Below, in pieces: positions 1-7,193 of a DNA stretch of 21,341 nt. The first letter of the stretch is position 1. Every line of letters starts with the position of its first letter. The notes beneath the pieces were generated by a model. The model searched no databases, was not told the DNA's origin, and saw only the letters and a list, made by a program, of their open reading frames with translations. This stretch comes from Lentisphaeria bacterium (GTDB lineage: Bacteria; Verrucomicrobiota; Lentisphaeria; Oligosphaerales; Oligosphaeraceae): positions 1 to 21,341 of the forward strand of contig JAEDMH010000025.1 of the NCBI GenBank assembly GCA_016303095.1, read 5' to 3'. A program made the position numbers and the translations under genes.

Positions 1-50
1 CTAGAATCTCTAGAACCTCTAGATTTCTAGATTTCTAGATTTTTTCGCTT
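1..50. repeat. Phased CTAG array, edge of a repeat element cut by the window start
   Basis: CTAG occurs at 1, 10, 19, 27 and 35, spaced 9, 9, 8 and 8 bp, with a unit close to CTAGATTT. It matches best the right-hand CTAG array of the element at 12646-12920 (both begin CTAGAATCT), so it is probably the right end of another copy lying mostly outside the window. Nothing coding is visible here. Confidence 0.75.
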
Positions 51-54
51 TGCG

Positions 55-3006
55 TTAGCGCGCCTCTTGGCGGTGGCGGCGAAGCCATATCAAGAGGAGA
101 TGGACGGGGAGAATGGTCAGGGAGAGAGCCAGAACAGAGAGCCATTCCTGGGGGGAGAGGGGGACAGTGCGGAAGACCCGGCCCCCGAAGGTGACAATGA
201 GGAACTGTCCCAGGAGGATGAGGGCGCTGATGAGGAGGAAGGGGCGATTATCCCACAGATGGGAGAAAACTCTGTCCTTGACGCCCCAGCACTTTGTGGC
301 ATACAGATTCCAGAATTGGAGGAGAACGAAGAGGGAGAAGAACTTTGTGAGCATGGTGCGGGCATGGGGGGGCGTTTCGGCCCAGCTGTCCAGGATGTCC
401 ATTCCCCGGGCGCGGAAGAAGAGGAGGGCGCCCACCAGGATGGCCAGGCAGGGCAGGGACGTTGCCAGGATTTGGCGGAGCATGGGCAGAGAGATCATGA
501 AGTCGCCTTGTCGTCTGGGGGGCAGCTGCATCAGGGCAGGGTCTGGGGGATCCGTGGCCAGGGCGATGGCGGCGAAGGTATCCATGATGAGATTGATCCA
601 CAGAACCTGGATGACGGTCAGGGGCAGTTCCAGGTTCAGGAAGGGCCCCAGAATGGCGATGGACAGGGCCACCAGATTCACCGTCAATTGGAAGATGAGG
701 AACTTTTGGAGATTACGATAGAGGGAGCGTCCCCAGAGGACGGCCTGAACAATGCTGGGGAAGGAGTCATCCAGGAGGATGATATCGGCCGCCTCCTTGG
801 CCACGGCGGTTCCCGTCTTTCCCATGGCGATGCCCACGTCCGCCCGGTTCAGGGCGGGGGCGTCATTGGTGCCGTCGCCGGTGACGGCCACCACTTCTCC
901 CTGTTGCCGCAGGCATTGAACCAGCCGGAGCTTGTCATTGGGGCGCGCCCGAGCCATGATGCGGAGGCGTGTGGCGGCGGCCATGGCCTCTTCCTCTTCC
1001 AGGGCCTGGAACTGGGCCCCGGTCATGAGCAAGCCCTCCTGGCCCTCCTGGTCCTTGTCCCAGAGACGGCTCTGGCGTGCGATTTCCCGGGCGGTTTCGG
1101 GGCTGTCTCCAGTGACCATCTTCACCTGGATGCCGGCCTGTCGGCAGTGGGCCAGCGCCTGGGGGACTTCCGGGCGGACGGGGTCGGCGATGGCAGCGAA
1201 TCCCATCCACAGCAGATCTGTGGCGACTTGGCTTTCCTCGGGGGAGGACATATCCGGGTTAGGGCGTCCGGCGAATCCCAGGATGCGCATGCCTCGGGCT
1301 TGCCAGCTTTGGATTTCTGTCAGGAGGCGGGTGTGGTCTTGGGGCGAGAGGGGGCTTTCGCCCAGGTCGGTGAGGAGTCTGGTGCAATGGGCCAGCAGAA
1401 TTTCCGGCGCGCCTTTGAGGAAGAGCCAGGGAGTCTGGGGATCCTCCTGGGGACATCCCCGGGTGGCCATGTATTTTCGCTCCGTGGTGAAGGCCCACTG
1501 ATCTTGGGAAGAGGAGCGGAAGCCTTGGCGGAGGGCATGGTAGTCCCCCTTTTCCTGGTGAAGCCAGAGGAGCAAGGCTCCCTCTGTGGGATTCCCCAGG
1601 GGAACGGGGAGCCCGCTCTCTCCCTCGGGGAAGGAGAGCTCCGCCGTGGAATTGACGGCAATGGCCTGGAGAAGAAGGGATTTCCGGCTGGCGGGATATT
1701 CCATGTGCTGCACCTGCATCTGGTTCCGGGTGAGGGTGCCCGTCTTGTCCGTGCAGATGACGGTGGCCGCGCCGATGGTCTCGCAGGCATGCATGCGGCG
1801 CACCAGGTTGTTGGTGGCCACCATCCGACGCATGGAGTAGGCCAGAGCCAGGGTGACGCTCATGGGCAGCCCCTCGGGCATGGCCATGACGATCAAGGCC
1901 ACGGAGACCATGAAGAAGGTGAGAAGATGGCTGGCCCCGCTTTCGGAGAGCCAGGCGGAGGGCGTGGGGGGAAGGAGGCCCGTGGCCAGCAGGATTCCGC
2001 CGCCGAGAAGCAAAATCAGGAGAGCGGCCGCCAGAGGAATCCCCCAGCCGCGCCCCCCGCCAGTCTCCAGCCAGCGGGGACGCTTCCAGGGCAGATGCGC
2101 CATGGCGGCGCCGGTGTAGAAGCTGGGAATCCAGACGCGGCAGAGGGCCACGGCTCCGGCGGCCAGCAAAAGGAGGGTGGCCGCCCACTGGGGACCGCTT
2201 TGGACCATCCGTCCCGTGAGGGAGGCATGGAGCACGAGAGCCAGGAACGTGAGGGCGGAGGCTCCCATGCCAATGGCGCCGATTTGCTCCGCCAAATGAT
2301 CCAATTGGCGCATCAGCGGGGTGGGATCCGCCGTGGTCTGGGCCGCCGCCGTGGCGGTCTTCCCCAATTCCGTCTCTCCCCCCACGGCCCGGACACGCCC
2401 CAAGGCGTGCCCCTGAACCACCGGAGTCCCTTTGAGAACCAGCCAGGAGGGATAGGTCTCCTCCGCCGATCCGGATCCCTCTTCCACCCCACGGGGAAAT
2501 TTCTCCACAGGCACGGATTCCCCGGTGAGACGGGACTGATCCACCATCAAGCCCGCAGATTCCAATACCTCCAAATCCGCCGGCACCTCCTCCCCTTGAT
2601 CCAGCACCACCAAATCCCCCACCACAACCTCCCGACGGGAGATCTCCCGAATCCCCTCCCGACGAATGACCTTCACGGGCGTGTCCTGATTGACCTGGTT
2701 CAGGACATCAAACTCCTTCTCCGCCTGCAACTCGTTGACCAAGGCCAAAACCGTGGCCAGGACAATGGCCACTAAAATCCCCATGGCCTCCACGGCCTGC
2801 CCCGTCAAAATCGCCAAAAGGGCGGCAATGACCAAAATCCGTATGATGGGATCGTCAAATTTCCGGAGCAACTGCCTCCACCATGCCTCCCGAGGCGGCG
2901 GCAAAAGAATGTTCTCTCCATGAAGACGACGACTTTCCAGGACTTCCTCCGGAGTGAGGCCCTGGAGGGAATGAGGAAGGGAAGACGAAGAGGAGGGGGT
3001 GACCAT
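55..3006 (-). CDS. P-type cation-transporting ATPase, Ca2+-ATPase-like (P2 type)
   Basis: An ATP-driven cation pump of the inner membrane, 983 aa, full length for P2-type ATPases. In order: N-terminal cation-ATPase domain (about 15-80), actuator domain with TGES (161-164), PEGLP in the fourth membrane helix (377-381, the Ca2+-site signature of P2A/P2B pumps), phosphorylation site DKTGT with Asp420, a KGAPE nucleotide-binding motif, the hinge TGDGTND (709-715) and a C-terminal block of membrane helices. Substrate is inferred to be Ca2+, though Mn2+ or another cation is possible. I chose the ATG at 3006 over an in-frame ATG at 3147: the upstream extension is unlike the family, and a -10-like element (TATAGT on the minus strand, 3065-3070) would start transcription downstream of 3147. 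No clear Shine-Dalgarno precedes 3006. Long open frames on the opposite strand are GC-driven shadows. Confidence 0.95.
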   Translation of the reverse strand: MVTPSSSSSLPHSLQGLTPEEVLESRRLHGENILLPPPREAWWRQLLRKFDDPIIRILVIAALLAILTGQAVEAMGILVAIVLATVLALVNELQAEKEFDVLNQVNQDTPVKVIRREGIREISRREVVVGDLVVLDQGEEVPADLEVLESAGLMVDQSRLTGESVPVEKFPRGVEEGSGSAEETYPSWLVLKGTPVVQGHALGRVRAVGGETELGKTATAAAQTTADPTPLMRQLDHLAEQIGAIGMGASALTFLALVLHASLTGRMVQSGPQWAATLLLLAAGAVALCRVWIPSFYTGAAMAHLPWKRPRWLETGGGRGWGIPLAAALLILLLGGGILLATGLLPPTPSAWLSESGASHLLTFFMVSVALIVMAMPEGLPMSVTLALAYSMRRMVATNNLVRRMHACETIGAATVICTDKTGTLTRNQMQVQHMEYPASRKSLLLQAIAVNSTAELSFPEGESGLPVPLGNPTEGALLLWLHQEKGDYHALRQGFRSSSQDQWAFTTERKYMATRGCPQEDPQTPWLFLKGAPEILLAHCTRLLTDLGESPLSPQDHTRLLTEIQSWQARGMRILGFAGRPNPDMSSPEESQVATDLLWMGFAAIADPVRPEVPQALAHCRQAGIQVKMVTGDSPETAREIARQSRLWDKDQEGQEGLLMTGAQFQALEEEEAMAAATRLRIMARARPNDKLRLVQCLRQQGEVVAVTGDGTNDAPALNRADVGIAMGKTGTAVAKEAADIILLDDSFPSIVQAVLWGRSLYRNLQKFLIFQLTVNLVALSIAILGPFLNLELPLTVIQVLWINLIMDTFAAIALATDPPDPALMQLPPRRQGDFMISLPMLRQILATSLPCLAILVGALLFFRARGMDILDSWAETPPHARTMLTKFFSLFVLLQFWNLYATKCWGVKDRVFSHLWDNRPFLLISALILLGQFLIVTFGGRVFRTVPLSPQEWLSVLALSLTILPVHLLLIWLRRHRQEAR

Positions 3007-3111
3007 GGAAGGGACAATGGGGAAGGAGGATAGAATGGGAAGGGTCACAATCAGACACAAAGGTACTATAGATGACTCCTTCCTCTCCCTGTCTCTCTGT
3101 TGTATTAGCAT

Positions 3112-3235
3112 TTGGTAAGGTATTCTGGAGATCTGGAGATCTGGCAAGCAACACCTCCGTGCGCCGGCTTGCCGGCGTTTCTGTGTCCGACCTGTTGGCC
3201 CTTTGTGTGTTCCGTGTTTCCGCGGCAGTGTTTTT
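3112..3235 (-). repeat. Reverse-oriented fragment of the palindrome-spacer repeat
   Basis: Read on the minus strand, this stretch contains AACAGGTCGGACA followed by GAAACGCCGGC, nearly the same as 12254-12279. The palindrome CGCCGGC-TT-GCCGGCG sits at 3162-3177 and is followed by cacgg/aacac-type spacer words. Just before it, 3124-3144 is an 8-bp tandem repeat (TCTGGAGA twice plus TCTGG), the same period as the CTAG arrays elsewhere. It is a solitary, inverted relative of the clusters at 12.2-12.9 and 20.8-21.3 kb. Confidence 0.65.
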
Positions 3236-3269
3236 TTGCCATCGGGGAAACCCTATCCTGGTGCTATGT

Positions 3270-3307
3270 TATCTCCTCTTCTTTTCTCTTCCTCTTCTTC
3301 TTTCTTT
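3270..3307 (+). other. Polypyrimidine tract in intergenic DNA
   Basis: About 38 nearly pure C/T bases on the plus strand, in the 337-bp gap between the ATPase gene and the exported-protein gene at 3485. Function is unknown. It could be slippage-prone sequence or part of a leader. Confidence 0.5.
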
Positions 3308-3356
3308 GCCGGGGAGCTGGAAAATGGGGGCTGCGAAGCGTATACATTGATGTACA

Positions 3357-3403
3357 GACGGCGGAAAAGGCGGGTGGACTGCGCCTTTTCCGGGTGTGCC
3401 GTC
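3357..3403 (+). promoter_or_regulatory. Strong leader hairpin of unknown role
   Basis: The arms GGAAAAGGCG (3363-3372) and CGCCTTTTCC (3382-3391) pair perfectly over 10 bp around a 9-nt loop. GACGGC (3357-3362) and GCCGTC (3398-3403) extend the stem by 6 bp beyond a 6-nt 3' bulge. A smaller palindrome (TACAT-TG-ATGTA, 3342-3353) lies just upstream. No T-run follows, so it is not a standard terminator. It ends 81 bp before the start at 3485 and may be a leader structure or protein-binding site. Confidence 0.45.
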
Positions 3404-3484
3404 CCGGTGTGAGCCTTAGATCTGTTCGGCGGTGTTGTGCTTTGGCAGGATGGGGGGCGGGGCTTTTTTTTGATTTCGGGTTTC

Positions 3485-4471
3485 ATGCGCGGATTTCCTT
3501 GCCTCATCCTACTTTTTCTTCTCCTGGCGGCGGAGGGCCTCCTTGGGGGGGCGTCTCCCTGCGTGGTGGTGATGACGGCCCCGGGGCCCTCTGCCCCTTT
3601 GCGTCTCAAGGCCAGGAAGATGGTGGCGAATGCCTTGTCGACCCAGGGGTGGCGGCTCTTGGACGCGGGGGAGGCGGAGACCAGTGCCCGGCGTCCTTGG
3701 GAGCGCTTCCGGGATTTTCGCCTGGGTCAACCGGAGGTGGAGGGGGCGGTGGTGGTGCAGTTGAATCCTGAGGAGGGGGGCTGGGTGCTGTCCGCGGAAT
3801 GTCTTTGGTGGGGGAAGGAAGGAGAGAACACCTGGAGTCGGGGACAGCTCTATGGGGTGCGTCTCCCCGAGAATTGGTCGGAGACGACTCCTCTTCCGGG
3901 CTTGGGAGAACAGCTGCAGAAGCGTGGGGAGAGGGAGCCCATGGTAGCCATGATGGGCACCTTTTCCCTCGTGCCGGAAATGCCCCTTTCCTGCTACCAG
4001 AATTGCAATCGCCAATTGGGCGCCGCTCTCTTGGGGCGGTATTGCCGGCTGCGTCCCCGGGGGGAGGCGGATTTCGCCCTGCAGCAACTGGGGGTGGCCA
4101 CGCTGGCGGAACTTTCCCCGGAACAGGCGGGTCTTCTCATGGAAAAACTGGGTTGCACGGTTCTCGTTCAGGCCAAAGTCGACACCTATCGCATCTCCCG
4201 GGCAAGCCAGCGACGGGATCGGCGGAGGGACCGGCGGGCTCCGGATACGATTCTCCTAGCGGAGATGGGCGGGGAGATCCAGGTGTGGATCCAGCATCGC
4301 CCGAGTTTGTTGCGCCTCCCCTTTCACCGGCTCCTGACCAATCAGGATTCCCGTCTGACGGGGGGGCATGAGGATGGCACGGGGCGTCAGGCATGGGAGG
4401 CCTTCGGACAGGAAGCCATGGCCCTGACCCTGGAGGAGAGTTTGCGCCAATTCAATCTTCTCGCCCCTTGA
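3485..4471 (+). CDS. Exported protein of unknown function
   Basis: A 328-aa protein with an N-terminal signal sequence (hydrophobic core about 4-20), so it should leave the cytoplasm. The middle is rich in Trp and Gly, and an Arg/Asp-rich stretch lies near residues 238-250. The segment before it, with a Leu/Ala-rich helix and then LGCTVLVQAKVDTYRI, resembles the helix-strand pattern of CsgG/LpoB-like periplasmic domains, but this is only a resemblance and I do not recognise the family. The ATG at 3485 is preferred over 3437 because it puts the signal peptide at the very N-terminus. It is followed after 67 bp by another exported protein on the same strand, and the two may be co-transcribed. 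Confidence 0.75.
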   Translation: MRGFPCLILLFLLLAAEGLLGGASPCVVVMTAPGPSAPLRLKARKMVANALSTQGWRLLDAGEAETSARRPWERFRDFRLGQPEVEGAVVVQLNPEEGGWVLSAECLWWGKEGENTWSRGQLYGVRLPENWSETTPLPGLGEQLQKRGEREPMVAMMGTFSLVPEMPLSCYQNCNRQLGAALLGRYCRLRPRGEADFALQQLGVATLAELSPEQAGLLMEKLGCTVLVQAKVDTYRISRASQRRDRRRDRRAPDTILLAEMGGEIQVWIQHRPSLLRLPFHRLLTNQDSRLTGGHEDGTGRQAWEAFGQEAMALTLEESLRQFNLLAP

Positions 4472-4538
4472 GGATTGTCCCCAGAATCTCAGAACAAGCA
4501 GGATGTTATTATTCCCACATGGCAGCGGAGAGAGGAAG

Positions 4539-5378
4539 ATGCCCAAGATGAAGTTCGGCTTTTCCCGTAAGGAAGAAGAGAGCAAGGAAAGACGCGGAGC
4601 CGGGAGGGCCATGATGGCCTTTCTGGTGGTGTTGATGTTGGGGGCCTCCTGCGCAACCTCTGCCAAATTCGACTACGCCCAGGCGGAAAGCATCATGTTC
4701 AAGGCATCGGGAGGCACTCCCCTGCCTCCTTTGACCGTGGTTCCCTTCCTGGATCGCAGACCCCCCAAGACCTTGGGAGAGGAGGCTAGCGATCAGCTGA
4801 AGAGAGAACTGACGGAACGGGGGGACTACCGCCTGGGATGGATCCCCCTGCTGCCCTACGCCTGGACCAGCCGCCAGATCCCGGAAAGTCCCGAGGTGCA
4901 TCTGGCCACCCTCCGCAGTTTCTGGTGCAACTTCGACCGGGAGTTGGCGGAGGCGGCCGTCACCAGCATCCGACACTCCGAACTCTTTCAGGATGTGTTC
5001 TTCGCCGAAAAGCCCGAACAGGCCACCACACGCTATCTCCTCCAGGGAACCCTCCTCTCCTCCGAATATCAGGGAGAACGGCTGACCTATGGACTTACCT
5101 ATCTCTTCTCTCCCGCTCTCTGGGTCTGCGGCTTCCCCATGGCCGTCTCCCATAACTCCCTCTCCTTGGTCTTCCGCCTCATCGACCGGGAAAAAAAGGA
5201 GGTGCTATGGAGATTCCGCTTCGACGGCGTGAACCACCATGTCCAATTCCTCTACGGAGATGTGGGAGAAGATGCCTCCGGATATGCCATCCTCATGAAA
5301 CAGGCCATGAACGCCGTCCTCTATGACCTGGAGCAAAAGGTGGAAAAGGCGCGGCAGGAGGGGCTCGCCACTCCCTAG
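4539..5378 (+). CDS. Probable lipoprotein or exported protein of unknown function
   Basis: A 279-aa protein. A charged N-terminus (about 1-24) is followed by a hydrophobic stretch ending in LGASC (Cys38), a plausible but non-ideal lipobox. The mature part begins with a strand-rich region (TVVPFLDRRP), then an amphipathic helix with SDQLKRELTERGDY. Later come a YLLQGTLL strand and a hydrophobic segment (YLFSPALWVCGFPM). The pattern resembles envelope lipoproteins that combine a small alpha/beta domain with an 'LxGxL' strand, but no family is assigned. The start at 4539 has a purine-rich ribosome site (GGAGAGAGG) just upstream; 4503 and 4548 are alternatives. The gene ends 253 bp before the next one. 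Confidence 0.72.
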   Translation: MPKMKFGFSRKEEESKERRGAGRAMMAFLVVLMLGASCATSAKFDYAQAESIMFKASGGTPLPPLTVVPFLDRRPPKTLGEEASDQLKRELTERGDYRLGWIPLLPYAWTSRQIPESPEVHLATLRSFWCNFDRELAEAAVTSIRHSELFQDVFFAEKPEQATTRYLLQGTLLSSEYQGERLTYGLTYLFSPALWVCGFPMAVSHNSLSLVFRLIDREKKEVLWRFRFDGVNHHVQFLYGDVGEDASGYAILMKQAMNAVLYDLEQKVEKARQEGLATP

Positions 5379-5435
5379 AAGCCTCCCCAGTGATTCCCCC
5401 TCGGGGGAGGAGCGTGAGGCGCGCGCCCGAATCCG

Positions 5436-5446
5436 CCCCCCCCCCC
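5436..5446. repeat. C11 homopolymer in the upstream region of the sigma-factor locus
   Basis: Eleven consecutive C residues lie in the 253-bp gap (5379-5631) before the secreted-protein/sigma-factor genes. The gap also holds two small hairpins (TCCCC-CTCG-GGGGA near 5394-5407 and TCCCC-TTT-GGGGA near 5480-5492). No convincing sigma70-type promoter was seen there. Confidence 0.6.
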
Positions 5447-5631
5447 GTTCTCGTTTTTCCCGTTTCTGGCCCTGAAAAGTCCCCTTTGGGGAAAACATCG
5501 GTTAGAAAAATCTTCATGAATGGCGTAATAGAAGATGAGGAGACGGGAAAGATTCCTGAGGAGCGAGGCTTGTCTCCTGTGTGTTTCCCTCGCATGTTGT
5601 CAATCCCATTCCCTAGGAAGGAGGAAGAACA

Positions 5632-6123
5632 ATGAAGAAATTTGCCCATGCTTTGGCGGTTTTTGCCCTGGTTGCGATTTTCTCCGGGTCTGTGGTGGCG
5701 GGGCCCCGTCCTGGCGGCCCTGGCCGTCCTGGCGGTCCTGGCCGTCCTCCGGTCCATCGGAACTATGGTCGTCCGGCGCCCCCTCCTCCTCGTTATGGGT
5801 ATTCGGGTCGTCATCATGACCGCCATCATGACCGCCATCATGACCGGGGGCCCAGTCGGGGCTGGTGGAACGGGGCCTTGGTGGTGGGGGCCACGCTGGG
5901 CTTGTTGGACATTGCCACCCGTGGCTTGACGGAGACGCAGGTGGTGGAGCGTACCACGGTGATTCAGCCCACTCCGGTGCAGCAGCCCACGGTGATTTAC
6001 ACCCAGCCGGCTCCGGTGCAGTCCACGGTGGTTTATCCCCAGGCTTTTCCGGTGCAGCAGCCCACGGTGATTTACACCCAGCCCGCCACCACCGTGACCC
6101 CGGCTTCGGTGATCTATCGGTAA
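5632..6123 (+). CDS. Secreted low-complexity Gly/Pro/His-rich protein
   Basis: A 163-aa protein with a clear signal peptide (MKKF, hydrophobic 5-21, cleavage near VVA-G). The mature part has a PGGPGRP repeat, a Pro/Tyr-rich stretch, three HHDR repeats encoded by a 12-bp DNA tandem (CATCATGAC at 5812, 5824 and 5836), a small hydrophobic segment (GALVVGATLGLLDIA), and a tail of PTVIYTQPA/PVQ repeats. A 35-bp identical DNA repeat in the tail starts at 5974 and 6049. A strong ribosome site (AAGGAGG) precedes the ATG. The sigma-factor gene begins 4 bp after its stop, so they form one transcription unit. The role is unknown: the His clusters could bind metal, and the protein may be a surface component controlled with, or sensed by, the neighbouring regulators. 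Confidence 0.85.
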   Translation: MKKFAHALAVFALVAIFSGSVVAGPRPGGPGRPGGPGRPPVHRNYGRPAPPPPRYGYSGRHHDRHHDRHHDRGPSRGWWNGALVVGATLGLLDIATRGLTETQVVERTTVIQPTPVQQPTVIYTQPAPVQSTVVYPQAFPVQQPTVIYTQPATTVTPASVIYR

Positions 6124-6127
6124 GCCC

Positions 6128-6724
6128 ATGGAGCTGGAGGCGACCAGTGGCAGCATGCTGTCAGGCATCGGACGGAATGATCCGGATGCCTGGCAGCGCT
6201 TTTACGACCGCTACAAGGTCCTGGTCTATCTGCGGGGGCGCCGCTACGGGTTCTCTCCCGCAGACTTGGACGACTTGCTCAGCCGGGTCATGGGGAAGTG
6301 CTTCTCCCCCACGGGGGGCAAGGGGAAGGTGGTGTTGTCCTTCAATCCTTCCAAGGGCCGGTTTCGTGACTATTTTTGCCGGGTGGTGAACAACGAGGCG
6401 GTGACCATGTTGCGGGAGCGGGGGCGTCGCCGGGAGGTGCCCGGGGCCTTGCCGGACGGGAAGGAGATGGATTTTCCCGATCATCGGGAATCGGAGGCCA
6501 TGGAGGCGGAGTATCGTCTCTGTCTGGTTCACGAGGCCTTTGAGGAGGTGCGACGGGTATTGCCTCCCCGTCAGGTGCAGGCTTTCATCGCCGTGCGCAT
6601 GGATCAGGTCTCTCCCCGGAAGGTGAGTCAGATGCAAGGCACTTCCCTGGCCACGGTCTACCAGGATATCGCCACGGTGGCGGCGGAGATTCGCCGTCGT
6701 GTCGCCCGGATGGAGGAGGAATAG
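6128..6724 (+). CDS. RNA polymerase sigma factor, sigma-70 family (ECF-like)
   Basis: A 198-aa protein with a region-2-like N-terminal helix set (AWQRFYDRYKVLVYLRGRRY...LDDLLSRVMGKCF, about 21-60) that should bind core polymerase and the -10 element. A linker follows, then a region-4-like helix-turn-helix (LPPRQVQAFIAVRMDQVSPR...GTSLATVYQ, about 150-190). There is no sigma region 1 or 3, as expected for an ECF-type factor. It starts 4 bp after the secreted-protein gene and stops 1 bp before an anti-sigma-like gene, so the three are almost certainly co-transcribed. PVC bacteria have many such factors linked to protein kinases, and a kinase gene follows here. Target genes cannot be read from this window. 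Confidence 0.88.
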   Translation: MELEATSGSMLSGIGRNDPDAWQRFYDRYKVLVYLRGRRYGFSPADLDDLLSRVMGKCFSPTGGKGKVVLSFNPSKGRFRDYFCRVVNNEAVTMLRERGRRREVPGALPDGKEMDFPDHRESEAMEAEYRLCLVHEAFEEVRRVLPPRQVQAFIAVRMDQVSPRKVSQMQGTSLATVYQDIATVAAEIRRRVARMEEE

Positions 6725-6725
6725 G

Positions 6726-6989
6726 ATGGGACATTTGTGCGAGCAGGAACTGGTGGAATTGGTCTTTGGGGAAGGCAACTTCCTGCGCCGTTGGCTCTCC
6801 CGCCGCCATTTGGGGAAGTGTGCCCAATGCCGGGAGCATTACCAGGGGTTGTGCCAGGAGCAGGAGTCCCAGCGGGAGTTGGCGGAGCAGCTGCGGGAGT
6901 ATGGCGACTGTTGTCAGGAGGCGGAGAAGACCATGACCATGCCCCGTCCTCCGGGGGCTGAGAAGATGGGAGAGGGGGAGGAGGGATGA
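6726..6989 (+). CDS. Small anti-sigma-like protein with HxxxCxxC zinc motif
   Basis: An 87-aa soluble protein with no membrane helix. It contains HLGKCAQC (about residues 28-35), the H-x3-C-x2-C core of zinc-binding anti-sigma (ZAS/zf-HC2) domains, followed by a charged helix (QEQESQRELAEQLREY) and another Cys pair (CC). The ATG at 6726 is the second base after the sigma-factor stop codon (TAG 6722-6724), typical of a sigma/anti-sigma pair with coupled translation. I infer that it binds and restrains the upstream sigma factor. Lack of a transmembrane segment means any signal would have to reach it in the cytoplasm, possibly through redox/zinc chemistry or the nearby kinase. An upstream in-frame ATG at 6699 is rejected because it overlaps the sigma gene. 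Confidence 0.75.
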   Translation: MGHLCEQELVELVFGEGNFLRRWLSRRHLGKCAQCREHYQGLCQEQESQRELAEQLREYGDCCQEAEKTMTMPRPPGAEKMGEGEEG

Positions 6990-6999
6990 AGGGGCGTGG

Positions 7000-7021
7000 C
7001 CCCCTCTTGGGGAAGAGGGGG
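7000..7021. other. Perfect 9-bp hairpin between the anti-sigma-like gene and the kinase gene
   Basis: CCCCCTCTT (7000-7008) pairs with AAGAGGGGG (7013-7021) around a GGGG loop, 11 bp after the anti-sigma-like stop codon. On the plus strand it is followed by AAAAT, not a T-run, so it is not a classic terminator. It may mark an mRNA processing or attenuation point. The rest of the 204-bp gap (6990-7193) shows nothing recognisable. Confidence 0.5.
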
Positions 7022-7193
7022 AAAATATGAAGAATGCCTGGGAGGGAAGGGCGTTCTGTGGTCTTCCCCCGGAGTATATTCTGGAAGTAGGCGGATAGGG
7101 GAGGCGGCAGGAAGTCTTCTCCCCCCTCGATGCCATTCCCTTTCTCCGTGACCCCAAGACCATGGGCCTCCCAGAGCAGGCAATCTCCCGATT

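Noticed and set aside
67..2775. A 902-codon open frame on the plus strand opposite the ATPase gene
   Set aside because: It mirrors a clear P-type ATPase with all motifs on the minus strand; its product is low-complexity Gly/Glu/His-rich sequence of the kind high GC gives in an antisense frame.
7000..7021. Intrinsic terminator after the anti-sigma-like gene
   Set aside because: The hairpin is strong, but the 3' side on the coding strand is AAAAT and not T-rich.
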